Shown here in pieces: positions 54,391 to 64,000 of a stretch of 64,000 nucleotides of DNA (position 1 is its first letter; every line of letters starts with the position of its first letter). The position numbers were made by a program, and so were the translations under genes. Under the pieces are notes generated by a model. The model was given only the letters and a program-made list of their open reading frames with translations. It ran no database searches and had not been told where the DNA came from. The stretch is from Clarkia xantiana subsp. parviflora (lineage: Eukaryota; Streptophyta; Magnoliopsida; Myrtales; Onagraceae), in contig JAPTYO010000008.1 in NCBI GenBank assembly GCA_036873135.1, positions 34,730,819 to 34,794,818 of the forward strand. Direction: 5' to 3'.

Positions 54391-56229
54391 GTTGTTTACT
54401 TTTCACACTTGAAACTTGATCTTGAAGACGACTGATTTTGATGCACACATTGCTGATTGTTGCGCTTATGTTGAAGAGCTATGTCGTATTGAAGTTGAAG
54501 CGACCATTCTCGCAGTGTCTTTTGTGCGGATGACGACATTGCATTTGATGTTGACATTATGAACTCTTTGCCATAGATCCTTGGAGATGATGTTATCTCT
54601 TGGTTGGTGTAAGGTTGTCTGCTTCCAGCATGTTGAACCCTTTGTGAATGGGTTGATGTTGTTTTGAGGTTTTCGATAAATCTTTGTTTATGCCTTTGCT
54701 TGCATGGTATTTCATCACTTGGACCTGTTTTCAATAATAATAAACATGTGATAACTTGTTAGTAATATTTCATACCTTGCGTTATTTTCATTGTCCGTAT
54801 GTATTGGACTTGCATGATAGGATTGAACTCTTTGTTGTGATGGATAGAACATACGATGTTGCGACTTGCGCATTGCAAGGTGTTATGTACACTTGGTACT
54901 TGTAGCATTGAAGGTAGTAATGTACTTGGCACTTGGCCTTTGACATGTAGCAGTATCGTCTTGACGTAGCAAGACTTAAGTTTATACCGTCTCTTAGTTC
55001 CACTCTAAGGCGATGTTGTTGCAAGATACTTCTTGCTGATTTTGTTGTTTTGGCGTTATATGCTAAAGAGCAAGATAACGTTATACAAGACTCGACTTGT
55101 AAGTGTGATGAGTTTTGTACAAGTTTTGCTTTTATAAGCGTATAACATGAAGCTATCCTTTTTCAGGCATAAGTCTTCATGGTGTATGAACCCTTAAGAG
55201 AGTATACATACTTTTAGTGTGTGGGGTTGTCGTCTATTAAGAGGATTTCCGCCACGGTGGTGTGATCAGTCCCATAATGTATTTGCCGCATCCTGTTTTT
55301 ATTCAGGGAATGGCTATGAACATGAGGATTTGCCCAGAGTTTCAAAACATGCCATTTTTTAGAAGTAAACATGGGGTCTGCCCTTTTGAAGAGGATGTCG
55401 CAACATGTTACTTTTGATAGATGTGAACATGGGTTTTGTCCCTACAAGGAGGATATTGCACCATGTCACTTTTAGAATAGGTTTTGGTTTTCTTCCAAGG
55501 CATTGTATGTTGTTGACGTTGTTCCTGAGTGAACGCCTTCTTGAGATAGACGCCGTTATGGATGGAGAAATAAACTCCCTGTTGGTGTAGATAATAGGTA
55601 TGTTGGCGTTGTATGCCATAAATCCCTCCTTGAACATAATGCTTAGCTTGTATTGTTGAAGTAGATATTATGTGCATAGGTTACTACTTGGCATAATTCC
55701 AATGTAGTAATCATAGTGTAGTATGTACCTACGAACAGAGTTGCGCTTTGTCAGATAGTTGCAATGTTTACAAGTTTGCAAAAGTATGGAGTTATGAAAT
55801 TTTCTTTTTAGTAATGCATATAATAGATAAAGTAAAGGAGTCTGATACGAGGACTCCTTGTTTGTGCAGGAAACTTCCCTAAGTGTGGACGCGATAGGTG
55901 CGGGTCGTGACAGGTGTGCATATGTCGGGAGCGGAGCTTTTCCAAGTATCATCCGCTATATGTGATTGTGAATATGTATGTATGAACAACGACTATGCAT
56001 TATTGTATGCGTCCTCTAGTTGATACGCGTTGATGCCTCCTTAGCATGATGTACATGCCTATATATGATCATTGCTTCGTGTTTCCTTCTTAGAAGAATG
56101 GTACCGCGTGTTCTTGCAATTATTCGTTTCTTCACTTCGGTGGAATGCCGAGAACTTGTCAGCTTGGTGCCCCCCAAGTCGCTTGGCAGTCGTACCGCTG
56201 TTTCCTGATGGTTTCTATTACTTCATCTT
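54391..56229. other. Element D non-coding interior
   Basis: Related to A at 17240-19570 in blocks. No gene. Confidence 0.5.
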
Positions 56230-56651
56230 CTGACAGTGATGCGCCTACTCGGACCATCCTTTCTGGCTCATCTATCTTGATTTCTTGTAATGCTTCAACA
56301 AGAGCATGACGTGCATGATCTACCCTTGGGTTTTCATTAATGACGGGAATTCCGCTATTGTTTGTCTTGACATTATGTTGGAGTGCAACCTTGTAGCAGT
56401 CTTTTGATAGCTGCTGATCTCCCTTTATTTCACCAATTCTTGCCTTTGTTGGAAACTTGATCTTTTGGTGTGATGTTGACGCTTATCATACCCCACTTGT
56501 TCATGGTTGTATACCCTAGGATTCCATTATATGCGTCAAGCTTTTCTACGATCACGAACGGAACGCCGATTTGGAGTTGTTGCTCTCCTTCTCCTATTGC
56601 GCATTGTGCGTTGTTGAATTTAATGTGCTGGTTTTGCGATGTATGCTTCAT
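56230..56651 (-). pseudogene. Protease C-terminus and protease-RT linker remnant
   Basis: Minus-strand reading gives VIVEKLDAYNGILGYTTMN, the C-terminal protease segment, then QKIKFPTKARIGEIKGDQ and a further RMVRVGASLSEDE-like phrase, which in complete elements precede RT. RT itself is absent. The position downstream of the Gag modules is the normal order. Confidence 0.65.
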
Positions 56652-57501
56652 GTGTTCACTTTCAAGGGGCTTGGGTTTATTTAATGTGTTTCTTCATACA
56701 CTTGTGACTCTTCCAAAGGTTGTGTCTGTGTGACGATCGTGCACATGGTTGAGAGATGTTATACTAGTGGAATCCTCATCTTCTCCTTTGTTTTGGCCGA
56801 AGATTAGGTTTCGCTGTCGGCGTACGTTTTGAGTGGTACGATCCTTCTTGTGTTCTTGACAAGGGTAAACTTGCTGGATGTTGGAAATAATTCTCTAACT
56901 CTTTTCTCGTGATGGGTTTGGCACAGGCGTGCGTATAACATAGGATCGTATCCTGAATTCCTATCTTCCACTATGTTGATGACGTTGTCACTTGGGTGAT
57001 GCCCCCGTCTTGTTTATTATTGCAGCGCGATTTTTAGTCTTGTGCGTATAGAATGCTTGAGGCTCCGTTGCATGGGGGATGTTGTATGGCCTAAGCCGTT
57101 TGTTGTTCCTAGTGCGATAGCTTGTGTTGTTGACGCAATTAATATGTGCGTAGTTGTTACTTGGCGTTATTCCAAGGTAGTATGCATGATATAGTAATGT
57201 ACCTACGAAAGTAGATTTAACCTTCATTAGATATTTGGAGTTTGTACAACGGATTACAGGAAGGCGTCTACTGATCGCTCCTTTTGAAAAGTACTAAGGC
57301 TAATAAACATAAGTTGTACTTAATCTAAGAAGATTTAAAGTAGATATGCAAAAATGGAGATAAAGGGATTGATGATGTGTTTAACGTCTTCATAGGTGAT
57401 TTGTCGGCAAGTTGATTCTGCCACGTGCCACATAGTTCCTCCGTGCATCTAGCGTGTTGAGCTCTTCAATCTCCACCTTTGTGGATGAACAAATGTTGGT
57501 G

Positions 57502-59535
57502 TTATGCCCCCCCAGTTTTATGGTGCTTGCATCGTTCTTCAACGTTCTTGCCAAGGAAGGCAGTCATTGGCTCAAGTGGACGGTGAAGTTTGTTTTCCGA
57601 GAGTTTGAAATTTGTTTCCTCCACCTTCGTGCTCCAAAGACGGTATAAGTTGTCATAATTGGTTCCATGAAGGACGTTGTTTTTTCCGCGCTTGGCGAGA
57701 GGTGGATTATCATTCGCCCTTTCTTTTCCTTTGCCTTTTCCTGAAGACTCCACATGAGACTTCTTTTGATGCTTATTGCCTTGGTCGATACACTTCTTCA
57801 TTTCTCCTTTTAAGATTAAACTGTTTACATGAAACCTTAATCCAACACAGCTTTCCATCTCGTGGCCAAACACTTCATGATTTTCACACCATTTGCTTTC
57901 ATCTTTTCCCAATGGGCCCTTGTGGAAATTATAGGGCTTTTTCCACAGCTTGGTCTCCTTTATCTCTTTCAAGATGACGGACAGCGGTGTGTTCAATGGA
58001 ACACATTTGGCGAGATTGGTCTTTTTGAGCCTTTGGACGTCTGACTGGAATGACGTCTTTTGTTGCGGTTGTCTCTTTTCCCAGGAAGCGTCTATCTTTT
58101 TCTCCATTATTGCCTTCAAGGTTCTTGTTGTAAGTCCCGTGATTGGGACATCATCGTCATTAACAGGTTTTTTCCGTCCCTCCTTGTGACGGATGTCAAC
58201 ATCGTCTTGGCTTGTCCTCGTGGAAGAACCTTCCTTGTGTATTTTTGAGCGGGAGGTTGTTTCCATGCCCCTTCTTGGTGTTGTGCTATCACATACGGGT
58301 TGTATGAGCGTGCAGCTCCTTGCCTTGGTTGTTGGTACTGGAAGGTACCTTCCTTGTATTGCCCCCTATTCTTTGGTGCGGTGTGTCTTGATGACTTGTG
58401 ACTCGGGACTTCGTTCTTGTCTCCTCGAATTGCCCGTTGATTGGAGGCAGAGGTGGTGGTGGTGGGGCATATCCTTGGTTCCTTAACATCTTTCGGAATG
58501 CAAGAAGCTCTTCGAGCGCGGTCATCATGGTAGGAGTGACAGGTGGTGGCGAGTTGACACCTTTGTATCGGAGGACTCCTTGGTCTTACTGTGCGAAGGA
58601 TGCACTTCTTGTTGGCATGAATAAAGCATTGGATGTGGCAACAGGCATGTGGGAGGATCCAAGTCGACTTCTTGTCGGCTTCTGCGTGGTTATGACCAAG
58701 GCGTCGTGGTACGCAATGTGCTCTTTGTCCTTTGATGAAAAACCAATGACATCTTCAAAGGCAGCATCCTTTATGACGGCCTCATTTATGTCGACATACT
58801 CCATGTTGGTATCATGGGACTTGTGCATTGTCTTTACAACGTACACTTCTTGCTCGTATGACTTTTCGCTTTCAGCATCAAAGTCTCCATGGATCATATA
58901 TAAGTTTGCCATCTTTTCCGGATGGGATGCAATGTATGCTGTATTTTGGACTTTAAGGTCATGCTGTGCGGAAGGCACACTGCTTGTTGGCATGGAGGAT
59001 GCAGCGAACATGTCTTTATGCACGTGCAAATGATCCTACTGACTTGTTGCCTGCTTCTGTTTGTTGACTGCTGTTTTCTTCCAATGAACATGATTTCTTA
59101 TTTCTTCCGGTGGACTGACGTCATCGGAAGAGGTTGATTGCGTGCCTTAGCTTGCTGCTGCACTCTGTCAGCTGGCATCCCGTACGGGAACTCTTCATTG
59201 ATCCCCGTCATTCGCTCGAACTCGTGTGCTGATGCATTATTCTGAACTTCGGGACCGTGTTGTGCGGAAGGCACGTTTGCGGTTGGCACGGATGAGGCGG
59301 TAGACTCTGCGTCTGGAATGTGAGAAGGTCTTGGTTGGCTTCTTGTCGGCTTCGGCTTGCTTGCACCCGCCTTCTTCGTTCGTCTTCCTGTCATAGCTTG
59401 CGGTATGGAACGGATTTTTGTTCGAATCACGCTGACGGCGCCAAATGTTATGTTCGCTTCCACTTGGGTAACTTCGGGCTTCTCTCCCACGAACGGGCTC
59501 TGGATGTGTGCACAGGAACGGGTATCTGTCTGCAC
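57502..59535 (-). pseudogene. Element D Gag-like region, frame-broken
   Basis: Pieces at 59535-59098 (leader), 59029-58586 (acidic leader resembling element A's LEYVDIKDSAFDDVIDFSSK) and 58266-57502. The last has a knuckle CENHEVFGHEMESC (about 57835-57880) and a third-module remnant, RCKHHKTGG, broken at a C run (57507-57513). The module matching A's first knuckle is missing. Confidence 0.7.
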
Positions 59536-60095
59536 GTTGCGGACTTTGAGACACGATCCTCGAACCGGACTTCAACTTCTCGACTTTGATCTCTCGAACT
59601 CCGGGTCCTGCACAAGGGGCAGTAACCAGTGTGGTAAAGGGGGGGATGCTGGTTGGGCTCTCTCTGACACTCAAGTCACGATTTTTAGAGAGAGAAAGTC
59701 TTTAGAGAGAAGTCAGAGCTCAAAAAGCCAGAATGAGAGAGTTGTTTAAAATGGGAGGCCTAGGTCCCTATTTATAGGAAACCAAAGGACCGTGCCCGGT
59801 TTTGTACGGTTTGATGCCGGTTTAAGGAAAACGTATACCGTCATCAAGGTTGGCTATGCGCGCACTGACTTCTCATACTTAGCAAAATAATCGGGATAAG
59901 CGCGCGGAGCACGTCGGCAATCCGGACCTACCCGGATTGCCTTGGGGCAATCCGGAAGTCCCCCGGTCCGGGTACTGCGCGTATCCCGGACCGGTTTGGA
60001 TTTGGGTGTCTGCGGATGAGTTCTTTTACGGGTTTTGGAGTATTTTGCGAGGCCCGAAATGTAAATACGAACCCGAATTAGACATATATCTAACA
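59446..60095 (-). repeat. Element D right LTR (5' LTR), 650 bp
   Basis: TGTTATGTTC to ATCTAACA. Its hairpin block (59916-59957) is shorter than in the left copy. Confidence 0.88.
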
Positions 60096-60100
60096 GACAT

Positions 60101-61690
60101 GGGACATGGAGGTTGCAGTTTCTCACGTAAGTTGTTGAAGAAGATAACTTACTAACCGGTCTGATTTATTTGGTTTGAACATTTTTTTAAAAAGCAGCCG
60201 GTTCAATTTTTTTTATCAGGCCAACTGGTCTATTTATTATGAAAATGGGCTGTTTTTTTATGTGATGCATGCCAAGTCTTATACTCAAAATTGGGCCAAA
60301 TTGTTTTTAATATTAAGCTGGCCCAGTTTTTTTGTTTTAGCCAAAGTCTAAATGTGTTGACCTTGGTCAACAGGTTTCTACCATCAAATTTCGGCCCATA
60401 AATTTTTAAATGTTAAAATTGGTCCTCAAATTTTTTTTATGAGCAAATTAGTTTGCAAAGAGGTCCATTGATCTTTTATAGAAGATGCATGTGACCCCTA
60501 TAAGTTTCAAAATGTGCATAAGACCCCAAATAAAATTATGATGTGAATTTAAGAGAATGAGTTTTTCTAAATTCATGGTTACCCATCATAAATATTAAGT
60601 GAGAGCAAATGGCTCCCTTAGTAAGGGTAAATCGGCGAATTTAGTAATTATAATTTTACTAAGTGTCGGTTTAACCCCTAGACACTGAGTGTTAAATTAT
60701 TGTGAATTTGTTCACATTAATTAATATGTGGAATTAGTTTCCCATAATTCAATACAATTTACCACATATGCTCATGGATGTCAGGTAAGTATGCTTTATA
60801 ATATTATTAGTTTGATATATACTAAAACATGTGTATGTTGTTTTTAAATTTATTAGTATCATGCTTAGGGTGCTATTTTGTTTAGCATTATGTTTACAAA
60901 AATTGCATGTTGCCCCCCGTAGTTTGAATGTGTTTCAACTACAAGCGAATATGTTTCACAGAGTCTTATGAGACGTGATTGTAATATTCTTGAGTTGAAA
61001 TTGAGGGAATAAATTCTGTCTAGGAAGACCGAGTTTGAAGTGGAATCTTGACGTCGCGCCCCCTCCTCCCCGGCCTGGGAACTATGTTCTGTCTAGAAAC
61101 GAGAGTGTTGGGGCCTGTCTCGCAAACCCTTAGGTCCACCTGGGAATTTTTCCTCTAAACGTAACTTTTGAGAATTTACATGAAGGTCCCCAAGTCTTTA
61201 AAACAGATTTTTTTGCGAGATGTGTCTTGTTAAATCAGTATGGGGTGTTAGTTTTTAGTTATGTGTTAAGCATGATCCATGTTAATTTGTTTAACATCCA
61301 TGTGGTAGTACATATCTTGAGCATGCATGTTTTGCTTATTATGACATGATATTATGTTGCTAAACATGATGCATGTCTATGATTTGTTTAGAATCCATGT
61401 ATTAAGTCAACACGTGTTTTGTTAGAAATTCATGTATTTGAAATCATGATTACATATTGACTTGATCAATGTGATCGGAACTTGACTTGATTATTGGCTA
61501 AAATTAATTCTCGCTAAGCATGTACTTTGGACGATGATTGGGAACATAGTGAACTTTTGACTCTGGGGCATGCTTGCTTTAATTAATTCGGTCAATAAGA
61601 AAGTTAAGTGGAACATGTGTATGTATGATCAACAATGATTCTTGCATGTCTTGTTTGTAATTGATGATCTTGATATGGTGTTATCTCTTT
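60101..61690 (+). other. Copia leader sequence, right part
   Basis: AT-rich, non-coding, with T-rich runs (60180-60440). With 50432-50994 it would make a leader of over 2 kb before gag, which is long for copia; more insertions or decay are possible. Confidence 0.45.
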
Positions 61691-62480
61691 TTGTGTAAAA
61701 GAATGACATCGGTCTCCAAAAGATTGTCACAGAACTTAGTTGTGCGCTAATGTTGAATGGTGATAACTCTGACGTCTGGCATGAGAAATTTATTTACTTG
61801 CTCCAAATGCTAGAAATTATGGAGACCATATTGAATGACATGGAAAAGCATAAAGCAGGGAATGTGGCCCAGCATAGGTGAAACCTAGGAGTCTATAAAG
61901 TCTGAAAGTGCAGAATTGCACCGCGTGTATCATTTTGTTGAGTGCTACGAATGATAGTATGTTCAAAGAATTTCATGGTTATCAGAGCGCTTAGGCGCTT
62001 TGAAACGACTTGAATAAGAAATTTAGTTTTCACCCCACATAAAGGAAATTGTTCCTGAATGTGTGATTTACCTCTTATAAGAGGCACCTTGAATACTCCG
62101 AAGTTACATAGTTTAGCATGTTGCCGATATGATAATTGAATTCAGGAACGCTGGTAATATACTCACTGAAAGGCAGAAACTGTAGGTTTCAACTAGCTCC
62201 TTACACGACTTGTAGAAGCATGCAATTGTCTCACTCTAATTGGGCTACCATTCTAGAAGAAGTTGAGCGACGTCTAAAGCTAGAAGAGGAAATGCATAAG
62301 AGTAAGAGTACTCTGGCTGAGTTGCATGTGGCGACTTTCTCCAAAGCCAAAAAGAGACCAAATAGACAATATCCTGGTAAAAATGATGAGCATGATGGGT
62401 CCAGTCAGATATCGAAGATGAATGAAATTAGCGAGTGGAAACGTCCGCACTATGTCCAAATGGCTAAGAAAAGTGCTTAG
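61690..62480 (+). pseudogene. Degenerate copia gag
   Basis: Fragments in order: LNGDNSDVWHEKFIYLLQML (about 61750-61815), typical of the copia Gag N-domain; LLSATNDSMFKEFHGYQ (about 61935-61985); ILTERQKL; then EEVERRLKLEEE with a Lys-rich stretch and WKRPHYVQMAKK (62436-62475), the back half of a zinc knuckle. Several frameshifts and stops separate them. Gag would form the particle; this copy is dead. Confidence 0.7.
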
Positions 62481-64000
62481 TTGTAGCCGATAGGTTACTA
62501 CTCAAACAAATGCACTGCTCTGAAGCGTCATGTATGTCTTGATGTTTAAACTAGTAGACTATTGAGTTTCTAGTTGGAGCAAATGATCAATCTAATCCTT
62601 TATGAGTTGTGACTCAAGATTAAGCCATAGACAAGAAGATTTTTATTTGATCTTCGAAATTCAACTAAAGCATGATAGGTGCGGAAACTCGAGCTGCAGC
62701 CGAATGAAGTTGGCATCCGCAAGCTATGTCTATGAGACAGTCGAGTCCACAAGGCCTTACTATTTGTTGAATTGCTGATTCCAGCCTTTGTTTCTGTTAG
62801 ACCTAGTTGTTCAATTAATGTTTCCATGACATTGAGTTTGTGTATATATGGCCAGTTCCGGTGGATTTGTATATCATAGTTGCATCTAGCAATGATTTCA
62901 ATATATCCAAATATTTTGTCGCAAGTTTGTTAGCGACGTGACCGGAAGCCTTGTGTAGGCAACCAGAATAAGTTCAAATTAGACATCTACTAGCCCATAT
63001 TTGTTGTGGGAAGGCTTAAATATGTTTCGTATCTTGTATATTTATTTGATGTTCTACAGATGGCTAAATGAGTCTTGTAGATGAATTGAATAGATAAAGA
63101 GCTTGTAGTTCTCATATACGTTAAGACGTTGGTTAGCCCATCGACTTGACTTGTAAAGATACGTCATATAAAGAGATAGTTCATTCCGTTGACTATTTTT
63201 TTCGGCACCGTGCAACATACGCTTGTTGTTAGAAGACGTAGGTGATACTCTGAAGATGGTTGAGTAGTGACAATGTTGGTCCAATAATACATTACCTATG
63301 GTAATATCCGGGTCTCTCCACAAGGAGGACCCGCCTTATATCGAGACGAATGTTTGTCAACTTGATCAAGTGCCTGAATATTAGTTGCATACTACTTCAT
63401 ATAAGTTATGATCCGGAAAATGTCCGAAAGTGGGAGCTGTGCCTGAACTAAAAGATGTCGAAATGAACATGTTTATCCTTATAAAGGGAAAAGTGGGTTG
63501 TGACCCATTTTTTGAGTTCTTGAGCTAAATGTACCAAGATAACTTCATTCGAGTGGGAGGATTTTTGCAGATGTTGAATAAGTTTCTCGTCATGCTCGCC
63601 TTCTTCACCATCAGTTACGATGTAAATGATCTTGGCCATGATCTTAGTTCAAGTGGGAGCAAGAACTTTCATGTAGTTACTCGAACTTAGTAAAGGTTAC
63701 CGTTCTAGTGGGAGCGTGTACAAAATGTTCTTAATCCTAGTGGGAGCTTATTGTAGCTTCTAATACCCTTTATGGAAAATGGAGGACAAGATGGAAGATG
63801 TGTAGCGTAGCGCAAATGGATCGGTGAGGTCCTAAAAGTCATGAACAATTTGAGACGTGTCTCGAATAATTGCAAACTTGATATTCGCATGATCCCAAGC
63901 CACGTTGATCTTGGATGTAAATATTGCCTTTGAAATATCAAAGTAGAAATCGAAGCACTTCTCCATATTGTGGTATCAGAATCCAGCTTTTGGACTTTAG
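62481..64000. other. Unassigned sequence after the copia gag
   Basis: No protease, integrase or RT of copia type recognised. GTGGGAG recurs five times between 63431 and 63745, and TGGTATCAGA, a primer-site core, occurs near 63970 without a recognisable LTR end before it. Confidence 0.4.

Larger units (their letters stand above)
51000..60095 (-). mobile_element. Element D: non-autonomous Tat-like gypsy element
   Basis: LTRs 51000-51659 and 59446-60095, flanked by GACAT (50995-50999 and 60096-60100). On the minus strand the right LTR is followed within 3 bp by TTGGCGCCGTC and the left is preceded by CTCGGGGGCAAG. The interior is closely related to A: Gag modules, a 67-bp array and antisense-gene remnants, plus a protease end that A lacks. 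The left LTR lacks the 19 bp that start the right one. Confidence 0.88.

Noticed and set aside
62600..62827. Minus-strand 75-codon ORF near the right end
   Set aside because: No family signature, and the surrounding sequence is decayed copia material.

Overview
The window is flowering-plant nuclear DNA, probably from a eudicot, and almost all of it is nested transposable elements around one partial host gene. The evidence is the intron-rich UBP14-type deubiquitinase gene on the minus strand (4520-8803), Ty1/copia and Ty3/gypsy (Tat-lineage) retrotransposons with plant-type primer sites, a MuDR-like (MULE) transposon, MITEs and short terminal-repeat elements. No bacterial-style operons, CRISPR arrays or rRNA genes were seen.

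Layout. (1) 485-4260: a 5'-truncated copia element (+) split by a TRIM-like element (1092-2325) and a Mutator-type MITE (2550-2964, perfect 9-bp target duplication). (2) 4520-8803 (-): eleven exons, all in frame with GT-AG borders, giving the N-terminal 419 codons of a UBP14 homologue; the 3' half is not visible. (3) 8987-10192: a poly(A)-tailed retroposon end and a doubtful solo LTR. (4) 10365-23860: a MULE with a perfect 9-bp duplication and long TIRs. Its decayed transposase gene is split in an exon by element A (13707-22532). (5) 24679-26960: a MITE and a 2-kb element with 298-bp LTRs. (6) 27406-37413: element B. (7) 37998-49664: element C, a young, nearly complete Tat-lineage gypsy element. 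(8) 49665-64000: part of a copia element (LTR end, PBS, degenerate gag) split by element D (51000-60095).

A, B, C and D all lie on the minus strand. Each has a PBS-like TGGCGCC site beside its right LTR, or a variant of it, and a G-rich polypurine tract beside its left LTR. C encodes Gag, protease, reverse transcriptase, two RNase H domains and integrase. It also carries a spliced gene on the opposite (+) strand of the type annotated as 'putative gypsy-type transposon' protein (PF04195-like, with a coiled-coil tail). A, B and D are related to each other and lack reverse transcriptase and integrase. They keep Gag modules, in B and D protease pieces, and decayed copies of the same antisense gene. 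C or a relative could supply missing enzymes, but C's LTR does not resemble theirs, so this is inference.

The most unusual signals are: a hairpin block in the A/B/D LTRs that differs between the two LTRs of a single element; a Gag-protease-second-Gag order in B where reverse transcriptase should be; 67-bp palindrome-containing arrays in A and D; and a 19-bp-periodic run of WRKY-type W-boxes in A. All family calls were made by reading the sequence; no database search was run.
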